A DNA stretch of 47,596 nucleotides from Acidimicrobiales bacterium (GTDB lineage Bacteria; Actinomycetota; Acidimicrobiia; Acidimicrobiales; GCA-2861595): contig JAUJNQ010000005.1 of NCBI GenBank assembly GCA_030448025.1, positions 1-47,596 on the forward strand, given 5' to 3'. The notes below the pieces were generated by a model, which did not search any database, had not been told where the DNA came from, and saw nothing but the letters and a program-made list of their open reading frames with translations. The translations under genes and the position numbers were made by a program. Below, piece by piece: positions 33,062-41,311 of the stretch; positions within the stretch are counted from its first letter, which is position 1, and every line of letters starts with the position of its first letter.

Positions 33062-34513
33062 TCAGGGACGGAAATCCTTTCCGACGATCACGGTGACGTC
33101 CACTACGTCGAGCGGACGGCGGCTGAGCACCAATGCTCCCACGCCCAGCGCCTGTCGAAGACGATCAGCCACCGCTTCCTGGTCGCGGTCGTAGAAGACG
33201 ATCTCTGTGCGCTCGTACTCGAAGTTGGCGGCGTTGCCGGTGAGACGGACGTCGAAGCCCGCACCGAGCTTGGCCCGTACGGTGTCGGCCACCTCCAGGG
33301 CCCCCGTCCCGTTGAGCACCTGCACGCGCGGCCGCCCTGCGAGCCCTTGGCCGGTGGACGTGGGGAACACGTCGGCCACGAGGCGCGAGAGCTCGTCGCT
33401 GCGCACCTTGTACAGCTCCCCACCGTCGCCGGCCGTGCCGAAGGCCTCCACCGGGAGGAGGCGGGTTTGCACCGGGCCGGAGGCCAGGGCCGCGATGGCG
33501 GCGCTGAGCTCGGTCGATCGGGTGGGGACGGCCGCTGGCTGGGCGCCGAGCCGGGTCAACCACGCCTCCCAGAAAGCCTGGTGACGGGCCAGGCGGGCCA
33601 GGTCGCTCTCCCGGCCCTTGACCGAGAGGAAGCGACCGGCGCCGGCGGGCGCCAGGGTGCCGGCACCGGCTTCGTAGAGCACCTCGACCCGGCCGTTCGG
33701 GCTCACCCGCTCGACCCGCTCGGGCACGGTCACGGGGAAAGGTCCGACCGGAGCCAGCAGACCGGCCAAGCCGGCGTCGTCCACGGCGACCACGCCGCCC
33801 AGGGGTGCCCCGAGGAGGTTCTCCACTGTGGCCCGCAGGCGGGTCGGCCCACCCAGCTCGAGAGACTGGCGCACGGGCTCGAGACCGAGCGAGACGACTT
33901 CGGCCATGGTGCCCGGGGGGACCAGCACCAAGGTCCCGCCCTTCCCGCCCGCCGCCGGGACCAGCACGGTGAGCGAAGAGGCCCGTCCGGAGGCGTCCTG
34001 GTAGGCCACGAGCACCGGAGCCACGGTGGGGGCAGGCGGCGGCGCCCCCTGGGCCACCCCGGTGCGAGCCCCTTCGCGGCTCCCGGCATCGCCGCTCCCA
34101 GCGTCACGGCTCAGAGCGTCACGGCTCAGAGCGTCACGGCTCAGAGCGCCGCGTCCGACGAGGCGGCCCACGGGGGCGGCGAGCCCCGCCATCAGGGCGC
34201 TCACCACGGCGACAACCGCGAGGACGAGGGCGCCCCGGCTGATCCGCTTACGCCGGCGCCTCCGGAGCTCCTTGCGGCGCCGGCGAATCCTCCCGTTCAA
34301 GGCAACATCGGGGAGAGGGATCGGATCCAGCTCGTTCCGACCGGACGCTGAGTCCGGCTGCTGGTCGTTCGACGGGTCGTAGGCCGGGAAGATCGTGGCT
34401 GGCGGGTGCGACTGAGCGTTGCCCGACTGAGCGTTGCCCGACTCGGCCTCGTCCGGCTCGGCTTCGTCCGGCTCGGGGGGGGTGGCGGGAGCGAAGCCCG
34501 GGGACGCGCTCAA
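33062..34513 (-). CDS. LCP / LytR_C-domain envelope protein
   Basis: A 483-residue membrane protein: a polar N-terminal tail with repeats (EPDEAEPDEAE, SGNAQSGNAQS), a basic stretch, one membrane helix (about 93-113), an ALSRD pentapeptide repeat, a divergent LytR-CpsA-Psr-like domain (GTLVLVPPGTMAEV to SDLARLARHQAFWEAWL) and a LytR_C domain (RVQVLNGTGALEVADTVRAKL). LCP proteins attach glycans to peptidoglycan; here conserved arginines of the LCP site are not obvious, so activity is uncertain. It starts at TTG 34513, three bases after nadD. The nadD-LCP-rsfS order is common in actinobacteria. Confidence 0.8.
   Translation of the reverse strand: MSASPGFAPATPPEPDEAEPDEAESGNAQSGNAQSHPPATIFPAYDPSNDQQPDSASGRNELDPIPLPDVALNGRIRRRRKELRRRRRKRISRGALVLAVVAVVSALMAGLAAPVGRLVGRGALSRDALSRDALSRDAGSGDAGSREGARTGVAQGAPPPAPTVAPVLVAYQDASGRASSLTVLVPAAGGKGGTLVLVPPGTMAEVVSLGLEPVRQSLELGGPTRLRATVENLLGAPLGGVVAVDDAGLAGLLAPVGPFPVTVPERVERVSPNGRVEVLYEAGAGTLAPAGAGRFLSVKGRESDLARLARHQAFWEAWLTRLGAQPAAVPTRSTELSAAIAALASGPVQTRLLPVEAFGTAGDGGELYKVRSDELSRLVADVFPTSTGQGLAGRPRVQVLNGTGALEVADTVRAKLGAGFDVRLTGNAANFEYERTEIVFYDRDQEAVADRLRQALGVGALVLSRRPLDVVDVTVIVGKDFRP
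34101..34145. repeat. Three tandem 15-base units inside the LCP gene
   Basis: GCGTCACGGCTCAGA at 34101-34115, 34116-34130 and 34131-34145, exact. Read in frame this gives repeated ALSRD just outside the membrane helix. A two-unit 15-base repeat also encodes EPDEA near 34450-34480. These are likely length-variable linkers. Confidence 0.85.
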
Positions 34514-34516
34514 TCT

Positions 34517-35101
34517 TCAGCCAGCGTACAGACCGAGCCGACGGATCTCACGTACCGCACCTGCGGGCACCAGCACGTCGATGGGGCGCCCGGCGGCCAC
34601 ACGGGCTCTGAGGTCGGTGCTCGACACGTCGAGGGCGGGCACCTCGACCACCTCCATCCGCCAGGACGGGGGAGGTGGGCTCACGTTGACGCCGGGGCGG
34701 GCTACGGCGACGAGCGTGGCCCGGCGTCCGACTTCGTCCGCCCGCTCCCAGGTGGGCAGCTCACCCACCACGTCGGAGCCGACCACGAGGAACAGCTCGG
34801 CACCGGGGTGGCGAGCTGCCAGCTCGGTCAGAGTGTCAGCGGTGTAGGACGGTCCGCCCCGGTCTATCTCCAGCCGGCTGGCCTCGATGCCCTCCAGGCC
34901 CTCGGCGGCGGCTCGCACCACGGAGTAGCGGTCCTCGGCATCGGTCACCGATCGCTCTCCGGCCTTCTGCCACGGGATGTTGGCCACGACCAGAAGGACG
35001 CTCCGGAGGCCGAGAGCGTGGCGGACGTTGACCGCAGCGGCCAGATGTCCTACGTGCACCGGATCGAAGGTGCCCCCGAAGACCCCGATGCGCTCGCCGA
35101 T
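34517..35101 (-). CDS. nadD: Nicotinate-nucleotide adenylyltransferase, apparent ATC start
   Basis: A 194-residue enzyme making deamido-NAD from nicotinate mononucleotide and ATP. The nucleotide-binding start IGVFGGTFDPVHVGHLAAAV has the HxGH motif; a C-terminal SSTDLRARVAAG corresponds to ISSTxIR. The first standard start codon (GTG 35059) would delete GGTFDP. The frame continues upstream to an in-frame TAG at 35112-35110 with no ATG, GTG or TTG. ATC at 35101 lies exactly six bases after TAGAGT and gives IGERIGVFGGTFDP, the expected N-terminus. I therefore place the start at ATC. Confidence 0.85.
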   Translation of the reverse strand: MGERIGVFGGTFDPVHVGHLAAAVNVRHALGLRSVLLVVANIPWQKAGERSVTDAEDRYSVVRAAAEGLEGIEASRLEIDRGGPSYTADTLTELAARHPGAELFLVVGSDVVGELPTWERADEVGRRATLVAVARPGVNVSPPPPSWRMEVVEVPALDVSSTDLRARVAAGRPIDVLVPAGAVREIRRLGLYAG

Positions 35102-35113
35102 CCCGGGACTCTA
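35102..35113 (-). promoter_or_regulatory. Leaderless -10 element in front of an ATC start (nadD)
   Basis: TAGAGT (35113-35108, minus strand) plus six bases leads to ATC GGC GAG CGC ATC GGG GTC. The layout is the same as before the ATT-start gene at 6549. The hexamer also holds the in-frame TAG, so no longer N-terminus is possible. Confidence 0.5.
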
Positions 35114-35188
35114 CGGCTCGGCCTGCCTGGGCGCCCGCCCGCTACCGGTGTTCCTGCCCGGCGCGGTCACTCCCCTACGCTGGAGGCC

Positions 35189-36520
35189 GTGAGGGAGTGG
35201 ACACCGAGATCCTGGCGCGAGCGGCCGGCCGACCAGCAACCGGACTGGCCGGACGAAGCGATCCTCGAGCAGGCACTGAAGCACCTCTCGACGCTGCCCC
35301 CGCTGGTCTTCGCCGGGGAGGCCCGCCAGCTCACTTCCAGCCTGGCCGAGGTGGCCGAGGGCCGAGCCTTCATGCTCCAGGCGGGCGACTGCGCCGAGTC
35401 CTTCGACGACTTCACCGCCGACGCCATCCGGGACAAGCTCAAGGTCATCCTCCAGATGGCGGTGGTGCTCACCTACGGCTCGGGCGTGCCGGTCGTGAAG
35501 GTGGGCCGCATCGCCGGGCAGTTCGCCAAGCCCCGATCGTCGCCCACCGAGCGGATCGGTGACGAGGACTTCCCGTCCTTCCGCGGCCACAGCGTGAACG
35601 ACCTCATGGCGACTGCCTCGGCCCGAGCGGCCAACCCGGAGCGGCTCCTCGCCGCCTACCACCAGTCGGCGTCCACGCTGAACCTGCTGCGGGCCTTCGC
35701 CAAGGGGGGCTTCGCCGACCTGCGCCAGGTCCATACCTGGAACCAGGAGTTCGTGGCCACGAGCGCCGAGGGCCGGCGCTACGAGGCCATCGCGTCCGAG
35801 ATCGAGCGCGCCCTGCGCTTCATGAAGGCGTGCGGCATCGACGTGGAGACGGCCGCCCTTCACCAGGTGGACTTCTACACCTCCCACGAGGCGCTGCTCC
35901 TCGGTTACGAGGAGGCCCTCACCCGTCAGGACTCCCTCACCGGCGCCTGGTACGACTGCTCGGCCCACATGCTCTGGGTCGGCGAGCGCACCCGGGCCGT
36001 CGACCGCGCTCACGTGGAGTTCCTGTCCGGGGTCGGGAACCCCCTCGGGATGAAGCTGGGGCCGGCGGCAGTGCCCGACGACGTGGTGGCCGTCTGCGAT
36101 CGTCTCGACCCACAGCACACGCCCGGGCGGCTCACCCTCATCTCCCGCATGGGATCGGCTCGGGTGACCGACGCGCTGCCTCCCCTTATCCGCGCCGTGC
36201 GCGACTCCGGTCATCCGGTGGCGTGGGTTTGCGACCCGATGCACGGCAACACCTTCACCAGCCCGTCCGGACGAAAGACCCGTCACCTGGACGACGTCCT
36301 GAGCGAGATCGAGACGTTCTTTTCAGTGTGCCGGTCCGAGGGTGCATGGCCCGGCGGCGTGCACGTGGAGCTCACCGGCGACAACGTCACCGAGTGCCTG
36401 GGTGGCTCGGAGGAGATCCTGGACCTCGACGTGCGCTACACCACCACGTGTGACCCACGGCTCAACGCCCGCCAGTCCATCGACCTGGCCTTCCGGGTGG
36501 CGGAGCTGCTCCGAGCCTGA
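35189..36520 (+). CDS. aroG: Class II DAHP synthase (shikimate pathway entry)
   Basis: A 443-residue enzyme condensing phosphoenolpyruvate and erythrose 4-phosphate. Class II marks: MLQAGDCAESFDDFTADAI (metal-binding Cys), VVKVGRIAGQFAKPRSSPTE, DCSAHMLWVGERTRAVDRAHVEF, and WVCDPMHGNTFTSPSGRKTR, VELTGDNVTECLGG and YTTTCDPRLNARQSI near the end. Start GTG 35189 has TACGCT seven bases upstream plus GGAGG; the much longer open frame upstream is nadD antisense. It is divergent from nadD and complete. Confidence 0.95.
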   Translation: MREWTPRSWRERPADQQPDWPDEAILEQALKHLSTLPPLVFAGEARQLTSSLAEVAEGRAFMLQAGDCAESFDDFTADAIRDKLKVILQMAVVLTYGSGVPVVKVGRIAGQFAKPRSSPTERIGDEDFPSFRGHSVNDLMATASARAANPERLLAAYHQSASTLNLLRAFAKGGFADLRQVHTWNQEFVATSAEGRRYEAIASEIERALRFMKACGIDVETAALHQVDFYTSHEALLLGYEEALTRQDSLTGAWYDCSAHMLWVGERTRAVDRAHVEFLSGVGNPLGMKLGPAAVPDDVVAVCDRLDPQHTPGRLTLISRMGSARVTDALPPLIRAVRDSGHPVAWVCDPMHGNTFTSPSGRKTRHLDDVLSEIETFFSVCRSEGAWPGGVHVELTGDNVTECLGGSEEILDLDVRYTTTCDPRLNARQSIDLAFRVAELLRA

Positions 36521-36544
36521 CGCCTGAGGCCCCTGGGCCCCGAA

Positions 36545-37285
36545 TCAGCCCGAGTGTTCCCGAGCCTGGGCGACGAAGCCGTCGAACAGCGCCTGCTGGG
36601 AGGGGTCTTCGGCTGCGGTCATCTCGGGGTGCCACTGCACGGCCATCACCCAGGGCTCCTCGGCGTCGAGCTCGATGCCCTCCACCAGGCCGTCGTCGCT
36701 CCAGGCCGTGGGCACCAGCCCCTCACCCAGGCGGTCGACGCCCTGGTGGTGGTGGGAGATGCACCAGAGCGTCTCTCGGCCGGAGACGTCGGACAGGCGG
36801 GTTCCCGACGCCACCTTCACGTCGTGGAACACCGACGCTCCGGTGATGGGGAGGCCGTGCGGGTGCATCCCCTCGACCTCGGGAAGGTGCTGGTACAGCG
36901 TTCCCCCGGTGGCGACGTTCAGGATCTGGAGGCCCCGGCAGATCGCCATGGTGGGAAGGCCGATCCTCATCGCCGCCTGCACGAGGGCCAGCTCGGCTTC
37001 GTCGCGCTCGGCGTGGGTGCCGTAGACGTCGGGGTGGGCGGCCGCGCCGTAGCGGGCGGGCTCCAGGTCGCCACCCCCGGGGAGGAGGAGCCCGGCGAAC
37101 GGGGACAGCGCCTCCTCCGGTGGGTAGGCGCTGGTGGGCGGCAGCAGCACGGAGCGCGCCCCGGCCCGGTGCAGGGCCGACACGTAACGATCGGGGAGCG
37201 CATAGCCGCCGGCGGTCCACCCGAGGACGCGTCCCGACGCCAGGTGCGGGGTGGGGATGACGACGAGCGGTGCCGGCGAAGCCAC
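36545..37285 (-). CDS. Gamma-glutamyl-GABA hydrolase-like peptidase C26
   Basis: A 246-residue class I glutamine-amidotransferase-fold hydrolase. LLLPGGGDLEPARYG (oxyanion region), nucleophile Cys in MAICRGLQILNVA, and histidine-glutamate in VQWHPEMTA form the triad. ISHHHQGVDRLG is typical of PuuD-like enzymes, which release glutamate from gamma-glutamyl compounds. TACCTT lies exactly six bases before GTG 37285, so I prefer that start to GTG 37291. It is convergent with the DAHP synthase and divergent from corA. Confidence 0.85.
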   Translation of the reverse strand: MASPAPLVVIPTPHLASGRVLGWTAGGYALPDRYVSALHRAGARSVLLPPTSAYPPEEALSPFAGLLLPGGGDLEPARYGAAAHPDVYGTHAERDEAELALVQAAMRIGLPTMAICRGLQILNVATGGTLYQHLPEVEGMHPHGLPITGASVFHDVKVASGTRLSDVSGRETLWCISHHHQGVDRLGEGLVPTAWSDDGLVEGIELDAEEPWVMAVQWHPEMTAAEDPSQQALFDGFVAQAREHSG

Positions 37286-37326
37286 GGTCACAAGGTACTT
37301 CCACGGCGTGAATGTACGGTTGGCCG

Positions 37327-38289
37327 GTGACCATCTCGGTGTGCGCCTACCGGCCCGGCGGGGCAGCGGAACAAGTCGCCGAGCCGGCTCAGATATCCGA
37401 TGTCCGGGGCCGGGACGGCCGCCTCCTCTGGGTCGACATGGTCGACCCCTCCGATGCCGACCTGGAGTGCATCGCAGACGAGTTCCAGCTGCACCACCTG
37501 GCCCTGGAGGACGCCAAGAAGCACGGGCAGCGGCCCAAGCTCGAGCAGTACCCCTCCCATGCCTTCGTCGTGGCCTACTCCGACTCGCCGACCGAGGTGG
37601 ACGTGTTCTTCGGGCCGGACTGGCTGGTCACGGTGCGGGATCGAAACCCCGACGGTGACCCCTGGTCGTTGGACGGCGCCCGCACCCGCTTCGAGCGCAC
37701 CAGGCCCGAGAACGCCACGGTGGGCTTCCTCCTCTACGTCGTGCTCGACGAGCTGGTGGACGGGTACTTCGGCGTCATCGAGAAGGCGGAGGACCACGTC
37801 GAGGTCCTGGAGGAACGCCTCTTCTCCGACGCACGCCCGGACGAGCGGACCATGCAGCAGGACATGTTCGCCGTGCGCCGCGACCTGTTGCAGTTCCGTC
37901 GCCGGGTGGTCCCGTTGCGGGAGGTGGTGGCGGCCCTGCTCCGCCGAGAGGTGGGTTGGATCGACGACGACACGCTCGTACACCTCCAGGACGTGTACGA
38001 CCACGTGCTGCGTGCCACCGAGCTCCTCGACGAGCAGCGCGAGCTGCTGGGAAACGTGGTGGAGGCCCAGCTGGCCCTCGCCTCCAACCACATGAACGAG
38101 GTGATGAAGACCATGACCAGCTGGGGGGCCATCCTCCTGGGCGCCACCCTGGTGGCCGGAATCTACGGCATGAACTTCGAGAACATGCCCGAGCTGAAAT
38201 GGGGGTTGGGCTATCCCTTCGCCCTCGGCATCATGCTCACCATCACCATCGTGGGCTACCGGGCGTTCAAGCGGCGCGACTGGCTGTAG
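37327..38289 (+). CDS. corA: CorA-family Mg2+/Co2+ channel
   Basis: A 320-residue CorA. The large cytoplasmic domain (RLLWVDMVDPSDADLECIADEF near the start; RRDLLQFRRRVVPLREVV mid-protein) is followed by two membrane helices, the first ending in the signature YGMNFENMPEL (GMN filter), and a basic C-terminus (FKRRDWL). It forms a pentameric Mg2+ channel. Start GTG 37327 has TACGGT exactly six bases upstream. The convergent MgtE-like and DUF1003 genes follow, making a small Mg2+-related neighbourhood. Confidence 0.95.
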   Translation: MTISVCAYRPGGAAEQVAEPAQISDVRGRDGRLLWVDMVDPSDADLECIADEFQLHHLALEDAKKHGQRPKLEQYPSHAFVVAYSDSPTEVDVFFGPDWLVTVRDRNPDGDPWSLDGARTRFERTRPENATVGFLLYVVLDELVDGYFGVIEKAEDHVEVLEERLFSDARPDERTMQQDMFAVRRDLLQFRRRVVPLREVVAALLRREVGWIDDDTLVHLQDVYDHVLRATELLDEQRELLGNVVEAQLALASNHMNEVMKTMTSWGAILLGATLVAGIYGMNFENMPELKWGLGYPFALGIMLTITIVGYRAFKRRDWL

Positions 38290-38302
38290 CCCCCGACCCC
38301 CC

Positions 38303-38785
38303 TCACCGTTGGGTGTCGTCCGCCCGGCGGCCCTCGATGGCCCTGTCGACGTGCTCCAGAACCCGGTCGAGGTCGGCGTTGGTGGCCACGTCGGCCAGGA
38401 CCAGGCGTATCGAGGCCAGCTCCCGGGCCAGGAACTCGGTGTCGGCCTGGGTGCGGGTGGCCTGCCCACGATCGCGCTCGACCTCCTCACGGTCGCGGAT
38501 CTCTTGGCGGTTCTGGGCCAGGAGGATGAGGGGCGCGGCGTAGGCGGCCTGCAACGAAAGGGCCAGCGTCAGGAGGATGAAGGGGTACTCGTCGAAGCGA
38601 AGGCCCGGGACGGTGGCGTTTATGAAGATCCACACGATGACCACGACCGTCTGGATGACGAGGAACCGAGCGGTGCCGATGAAGCGGGCGATGGACTCCG
38701 AGAACCGCCCGAAGGCCTCCGGGTCGTAATGGATTCCCACCCGGATGCCCCTCCGGGGGGTGGAAAGATCCTGAGGGCGCTTCAT
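38303..38785 (-). CDS. DUF1003 membrane protein
   Basis: A 160-residue protein with two membrane helices (about residues 43-57 and 69-92: LVIQTVVVIVWIFINA and PFILLTLALSLQAAYAAPLI). Between and after them is the DUF1003 signature AAPLILLAQNRQEIRDR. The C-terminal 60 residues are helical and charged. Function is unknown. It starts 10 bases after the stop of the MgtE/CBS gene and has been seen with that gene in other actinobacteria, so a role beside Mg2+ sensing is possible. Confidence 0.87.
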   Translation of the reverse strand: MKRPQDLSTPRRGIRVGIHYDPEAFGRFSESIARFIGTARFLVIQTVVVIVWIFINATVPGLRFDEYPFILLTLALSLQAAYAAPLILLAQNRQEIRDREEVERDRGQATRTQADTEFLARELASIRLVLADVATNADLDRVLEHVDRAIEGRRADDTQR

Positions 38786-38795
38786 GACCTGCTCC

Positions 38796-39995
38796 TCATC
38801 GCTGGCGCCAGTCCTCGGGCAGGACTCGGTCCAGGACGTCGTCCACGGTGACGGCGCCCACCAGACGGCCGGCGTCGTCGCACACGGGCAGGGCGATGGC
38901 GTCGTAGGCGGCCAGCCGGCGGGCCACGACCAGTTCGCTCAGGTCCGGCTCCACGACCACCGGGTCACCCTCGATGCAGCCGCCGACGGGGTTGCCGGGG
39001 GGCTCGCGCAGCAGGCGCTGGAAGCTCACCCATCCGAGGTAGCGGCCGGTGGGCGTCTGGGTGGGGGGCTGGACCACGAACACCTGGGCCGCCAGGGCCA
39101 TGGGCACCTCGGGTTGGCGGGCTCGGGCCAGCACCTCGGCCACCGTGGTCTCGGGCGTCACCACCATGGGCTCGGGTGTCATGAGGCCGCCGGCGGTGTC
39201 GCCCTCGTAGCGCAGCAACCGCCGGAGGGGGTCGGCGTCCTCGTCGGCCATCTCCTCGAGCAGCTCGTTGCGCTCTGCCAAAGGCAGCTCGGCCAGCAGG
39301 TCGGCGGCGTCGTCGGGGTCCATCTCCTCGAGCACGTCAGCGGCGCGCTCGAGGTCGAGGCTCTCGATGAGGCGCACCTGCTCGTCCTCGGGCAGCTCTT
39401 CGAGGAGGTCGGCCAGGCGCTCGTCCTCCATGGCCTCGGCCAGCACCCGGCGCCGCTCCAGCGGAAGGGCGACGATGGCCTTGGCCAGATCGGCAGGATG
39501 CAGCTCTCGGAGGGCGGCGACCTGGCGACCGGTGGGGCCGGTGTCGAAGAGTCCGGCCACTTCGGTCCATTCCACGTCCCGGCTGGACCGGCGGCGCCGG
39601 AGCAGCCCGCTCGGGCCCAGCGAGACCTTGGCCAGCTGCCAGCCGGCCGGCTCGGTGGTGGCCTCGAGGGCAAGGTCGTTCACGACCTGGCCGTCGACCT
39701 GGCGATTGAGGATCGATCCCCGGGCCAGCAGCTCACCCGAACGGAGCTCGAAGCGGCGCAGGTCCACCGTTCCCGTGCGCATGTGTGCTCCCGACGAGTC
39801 GATCTCACCAACCCGGCTGGCGTTGACGAAGATCTGCCGACGCTGCACGTTGGCCACGAAGCCGAGGACCCGGGGCGGCTCGCTGGCGCCCCTCGGCGCG
39901 AGCAACACGTCCTCGAGGCTGCCAACGGCCATGCCGTCGGCGCCCACCAACGACAGGCGCAGGAGGCGGGAGAGGTAGATCGGCGGGCCGGCCAT
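38796..39995 (-). CDS. Soluble MgtE N-domain / CBS protein (no channel domain)
   Basis: A 399-residue cytoplasmic protein. Residues 1-125 hold a PRC-barrel-like region (DGMAVGSLEDVLLAP). Residues 150-265 are an MgtE N superhelix (RELHPADLAKAIVALPLERR, DLLEELPEDEQVRLIESL, DPDDAADLLAEL). A CBS pair follows, including YEGDTAGGLMTPEPMVVTPETT. The membrane channel of MgtE is missing, so this is a Mg2+-sensing module without a pore. TAGAGT lies seven bases before ATG 39995. It is likely co-transcribed with DUF1003. Confidence 0.87.
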   Translation of the reverse strand: MAGPPIYLSRLLRLSLVGADGMAVGSLEDVLLAPRGASEPPRVLGFVANVQRRQIFVNASRVGEIDSSGAHMRTGTVDLRRFELRSGELLARGSILNRQVDGQVVNDLALEATTEPAGWQLAKVSLGPSGLLRRRRSSRDVEWTEVAGLFDTGPTGRQVAALRELHPADLAKAIVALPLERRRVLAEAMEDERLADLLEELPEDEQVRLIESLDLERAADVLEEMDPDDAADLLAELPLAERNELLEEMADEDADPLRRLLRYEGDTAGGLMTPEPMVVTPETTVAEVLARARQPEVPMALAAQVFVVQPPTQTPTGRYLGWVSFQRLLREPPGNPVGGCIEGDPVVVEPDLSELVVARRLAAYDAIALPVCDDAGRLVGAVTVDDVLDRVLPEDWRQR

Positions 39996-40045
39996 GGCGG
40001 GCACTCTAAAGGGAGCCACCAGACCTAGTGGCGGGACTTCGACCC

Positions 40046-40534
40046 TCAACCCGGCTTGAACGCAGGAAGGCCGTCGCCCTCCCTGCTCACCGGTGAGGCG
40101 TCACGGCCGGTGTGCTCACCGAGCTGGCGGGCCCAGGCGTTGGCCCGCTCGCGGTCCCAAGCCTCGCTGGTGGCCACCACCATGCCGGCGTCGACGAGCA
40201 CGAGGGTGGGAACCGACGTCACGGCGTAGGCGTCGGAGACGGCGTAGCCGTCGCTCGCGTCGTCGAGGGCCAGGCCGGCGAAGCCCTCGTCCTCGAGCCA
40301 GGGGACGGTCTTGGCCAAGGTGTCCTGGCTCACCGCCACCACGGGGACGGCGTCGCCGTAGCGCCGCTCGAGCTCGGCATAGACAGGGAAGGCCAGCTGG
40401 CAGGTGGGACAGCCGGTCTTGAAGAAGGCGAGCAGGACGGGCCCGGCGGCGGTCAGGTCGTCCAGCGAGGATGCGCCGCCATCCGACGACGGGAGCTCGA
40501 AGGCCGGCGCTTCGGCGCCGGGAGGGAGGGGCAC
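40046..40534 (-). CDS. Thioredoxin-fold redoxin (AhpC/TSA-TlpA-like)
   Basis: A 162-residue redoxin. It begins PGAEAPAFELPSSDGG, has an active site KTGCPTCQLAFPVYAEL (CxxC near residue 42) and cis-proline SVPTLVLVDAG near 108. CPTC together with a peroxiredoxin-like start places it between TlpA-type thioredoxins and peroxiredoxins. No signal peptide is seen, so it should be cytoplasmic. TACCCT lies exactly six bases before GTG 40534. It is divergent from the membrane protein at 40557. Confidence 0.82.
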   Translation of the reverse strand: MPLPPGAEAPAFELPSSDGGASSLDDLTAAGPVLLAFFKTGCPTCQLAFPVYAELERRYGDAVPVVAVSQDTLAKTVPWLEDEGFAGLALDDASDGYAVSDAYAVTSVPTLVLVDAGMVVATSEAWDRERANAWARQLGEHTGRDASPVSREGDGLPAFKPG

Positions 40535-40556
40535 GGCACGAGGGTACTTTCACACC

Positions 40557-40979
40557 GTGCTCGGCTTCGTCACTCGGCACATCCCTCGGGACCTCGTCGG
40601 AGGGCTGGTCGGCGGGGCCGTGGCCGCCGTGGTGAGCGGCGCCCCGTCCACCGCGGCCGCCCTGGTCACCGGCCGGGACCCCCTGGAGGCGGTGCGGGCC
40701 GCCGGCAGCCTGGTCGGCCGACCCGCATTGGGGGCGGGACTGGTGGTGCACACCGTCGTCTCCCTTGGCTGGGGCGTGGTGGTCGCCACCGCGCTCCCCC
40801 GCCGCTGGCCCGTGCTCTGGGGCGCGGCCGGCGGCGGGGCCATCGCCCTGGTGGACCTGGGGCTGGTGGGTCGTCGCTTCCCGGCCATCCGGGCCCTGCC
40901 GGCAGCCCCGCAGCTGGCCGACCACCTGGCCTTCGGCGCCGTGGTGGGGGCCGTGGTCAGCGAGTGTCGAAGCCGCTGA
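40557..40979 (+). CDS. Small multi-pass membrane protein, unknown
   Basis: A 140-residue protein with about four hydrophobic segments rich in Gly, Ala and Val (LVGGLVGGAVAAVVSG; LGAGLVVHTVVSLGWGVVVATAL; WPVLWGAAGGGAIALVDLGL; HLAFGAVVGAVVS). I do not recognise a named family. GTG 40557 is preferred over longer in-frame starts because TACTTT lies exactly six bases before it. It overlaps the acyP stop by 23 bases on the other strand. Confidence 0.65.
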   Translation: MLGFVTRHIPRDLVGGLVGGAVAAVVSGAPSTAAALVTGRDPLEAVRAAGSLVGRPALGAGLVVHTVVSLGWGVVVATALPRRWPVLWGAAGGGAIALVDLGLVGRRFPAIRALPAAPQLADHLAFGAVVGAVVSECRSR

Positions 40980-41238
40980 GCCCCTCGGGCTCCTCTTCGG
41001 ACACCTCGATCCCAGTGACCTCGGCCCTCGATGAGCCCTGCCCGCACCAGTCCACCAGGCGCTCCACGGCGGCTTGGTCACCCTCGAGGACGACCTCCAC
41101 CCGGCCGTCCGAGCGGTTGCGGGCCGAGCCGGCCACGCCGGCGCTCTGCGCCTGCTTGCGGCACTCGTCCCGGAAGAAGACGCCCTGCACGTCTCCTTCC
41201 ACCACCACTCGACGGCGAACGACCCCCACTACGGTCAC
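40957..41238 (-). CDS. acyP: Acylphosphatase
   Basis: A 93-residue enzyme hydrolysing acylphosphates. Active-site motif VEGDVQGVFFRDECRKQA (Gly-rich loop and catalytic Arg) and the Asn in GSARNRSDGRVEVVLEG are intact. Start GTG 41238 is backed by a perfect GGAGG six bases away. The frame extends further upstream without homology, overlapping the divergent PEBP gene. Confidence 0.92.
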   Translation of the reverse strand: MTVVGVVRRRVVVEGDVQGVFFRDECRKQAQSAGVAGSARNRSDGRVEVVLEGDQAAVERLVDWCGQGSSRAEVTGIEVSEEEPEGLSGFDTR

Positions 41239-41311
41239 CTCCCGCTTCTGATGACTCGACTGTCTACAACCTCGACCGTGCCGCTGACGAGCTTCGCCGT
41301 AGGCTTCTCCG

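Noticed and set aside
34406-35188. Upstream extension of the DAHP synthase frame by about 260 codons
   Set aside because: It is antisense to nadD, has no homology, and GTG 35189 has a proper -10 and the normal class II N-terminus.
36521-36544. GGCCC/GGGCC hairpin as terminator between the DAHP synthase and C26 genes
   Set aside because: A short GC stem without a T tract is common by chance in DNA of this composition; not strong enough to annotate.
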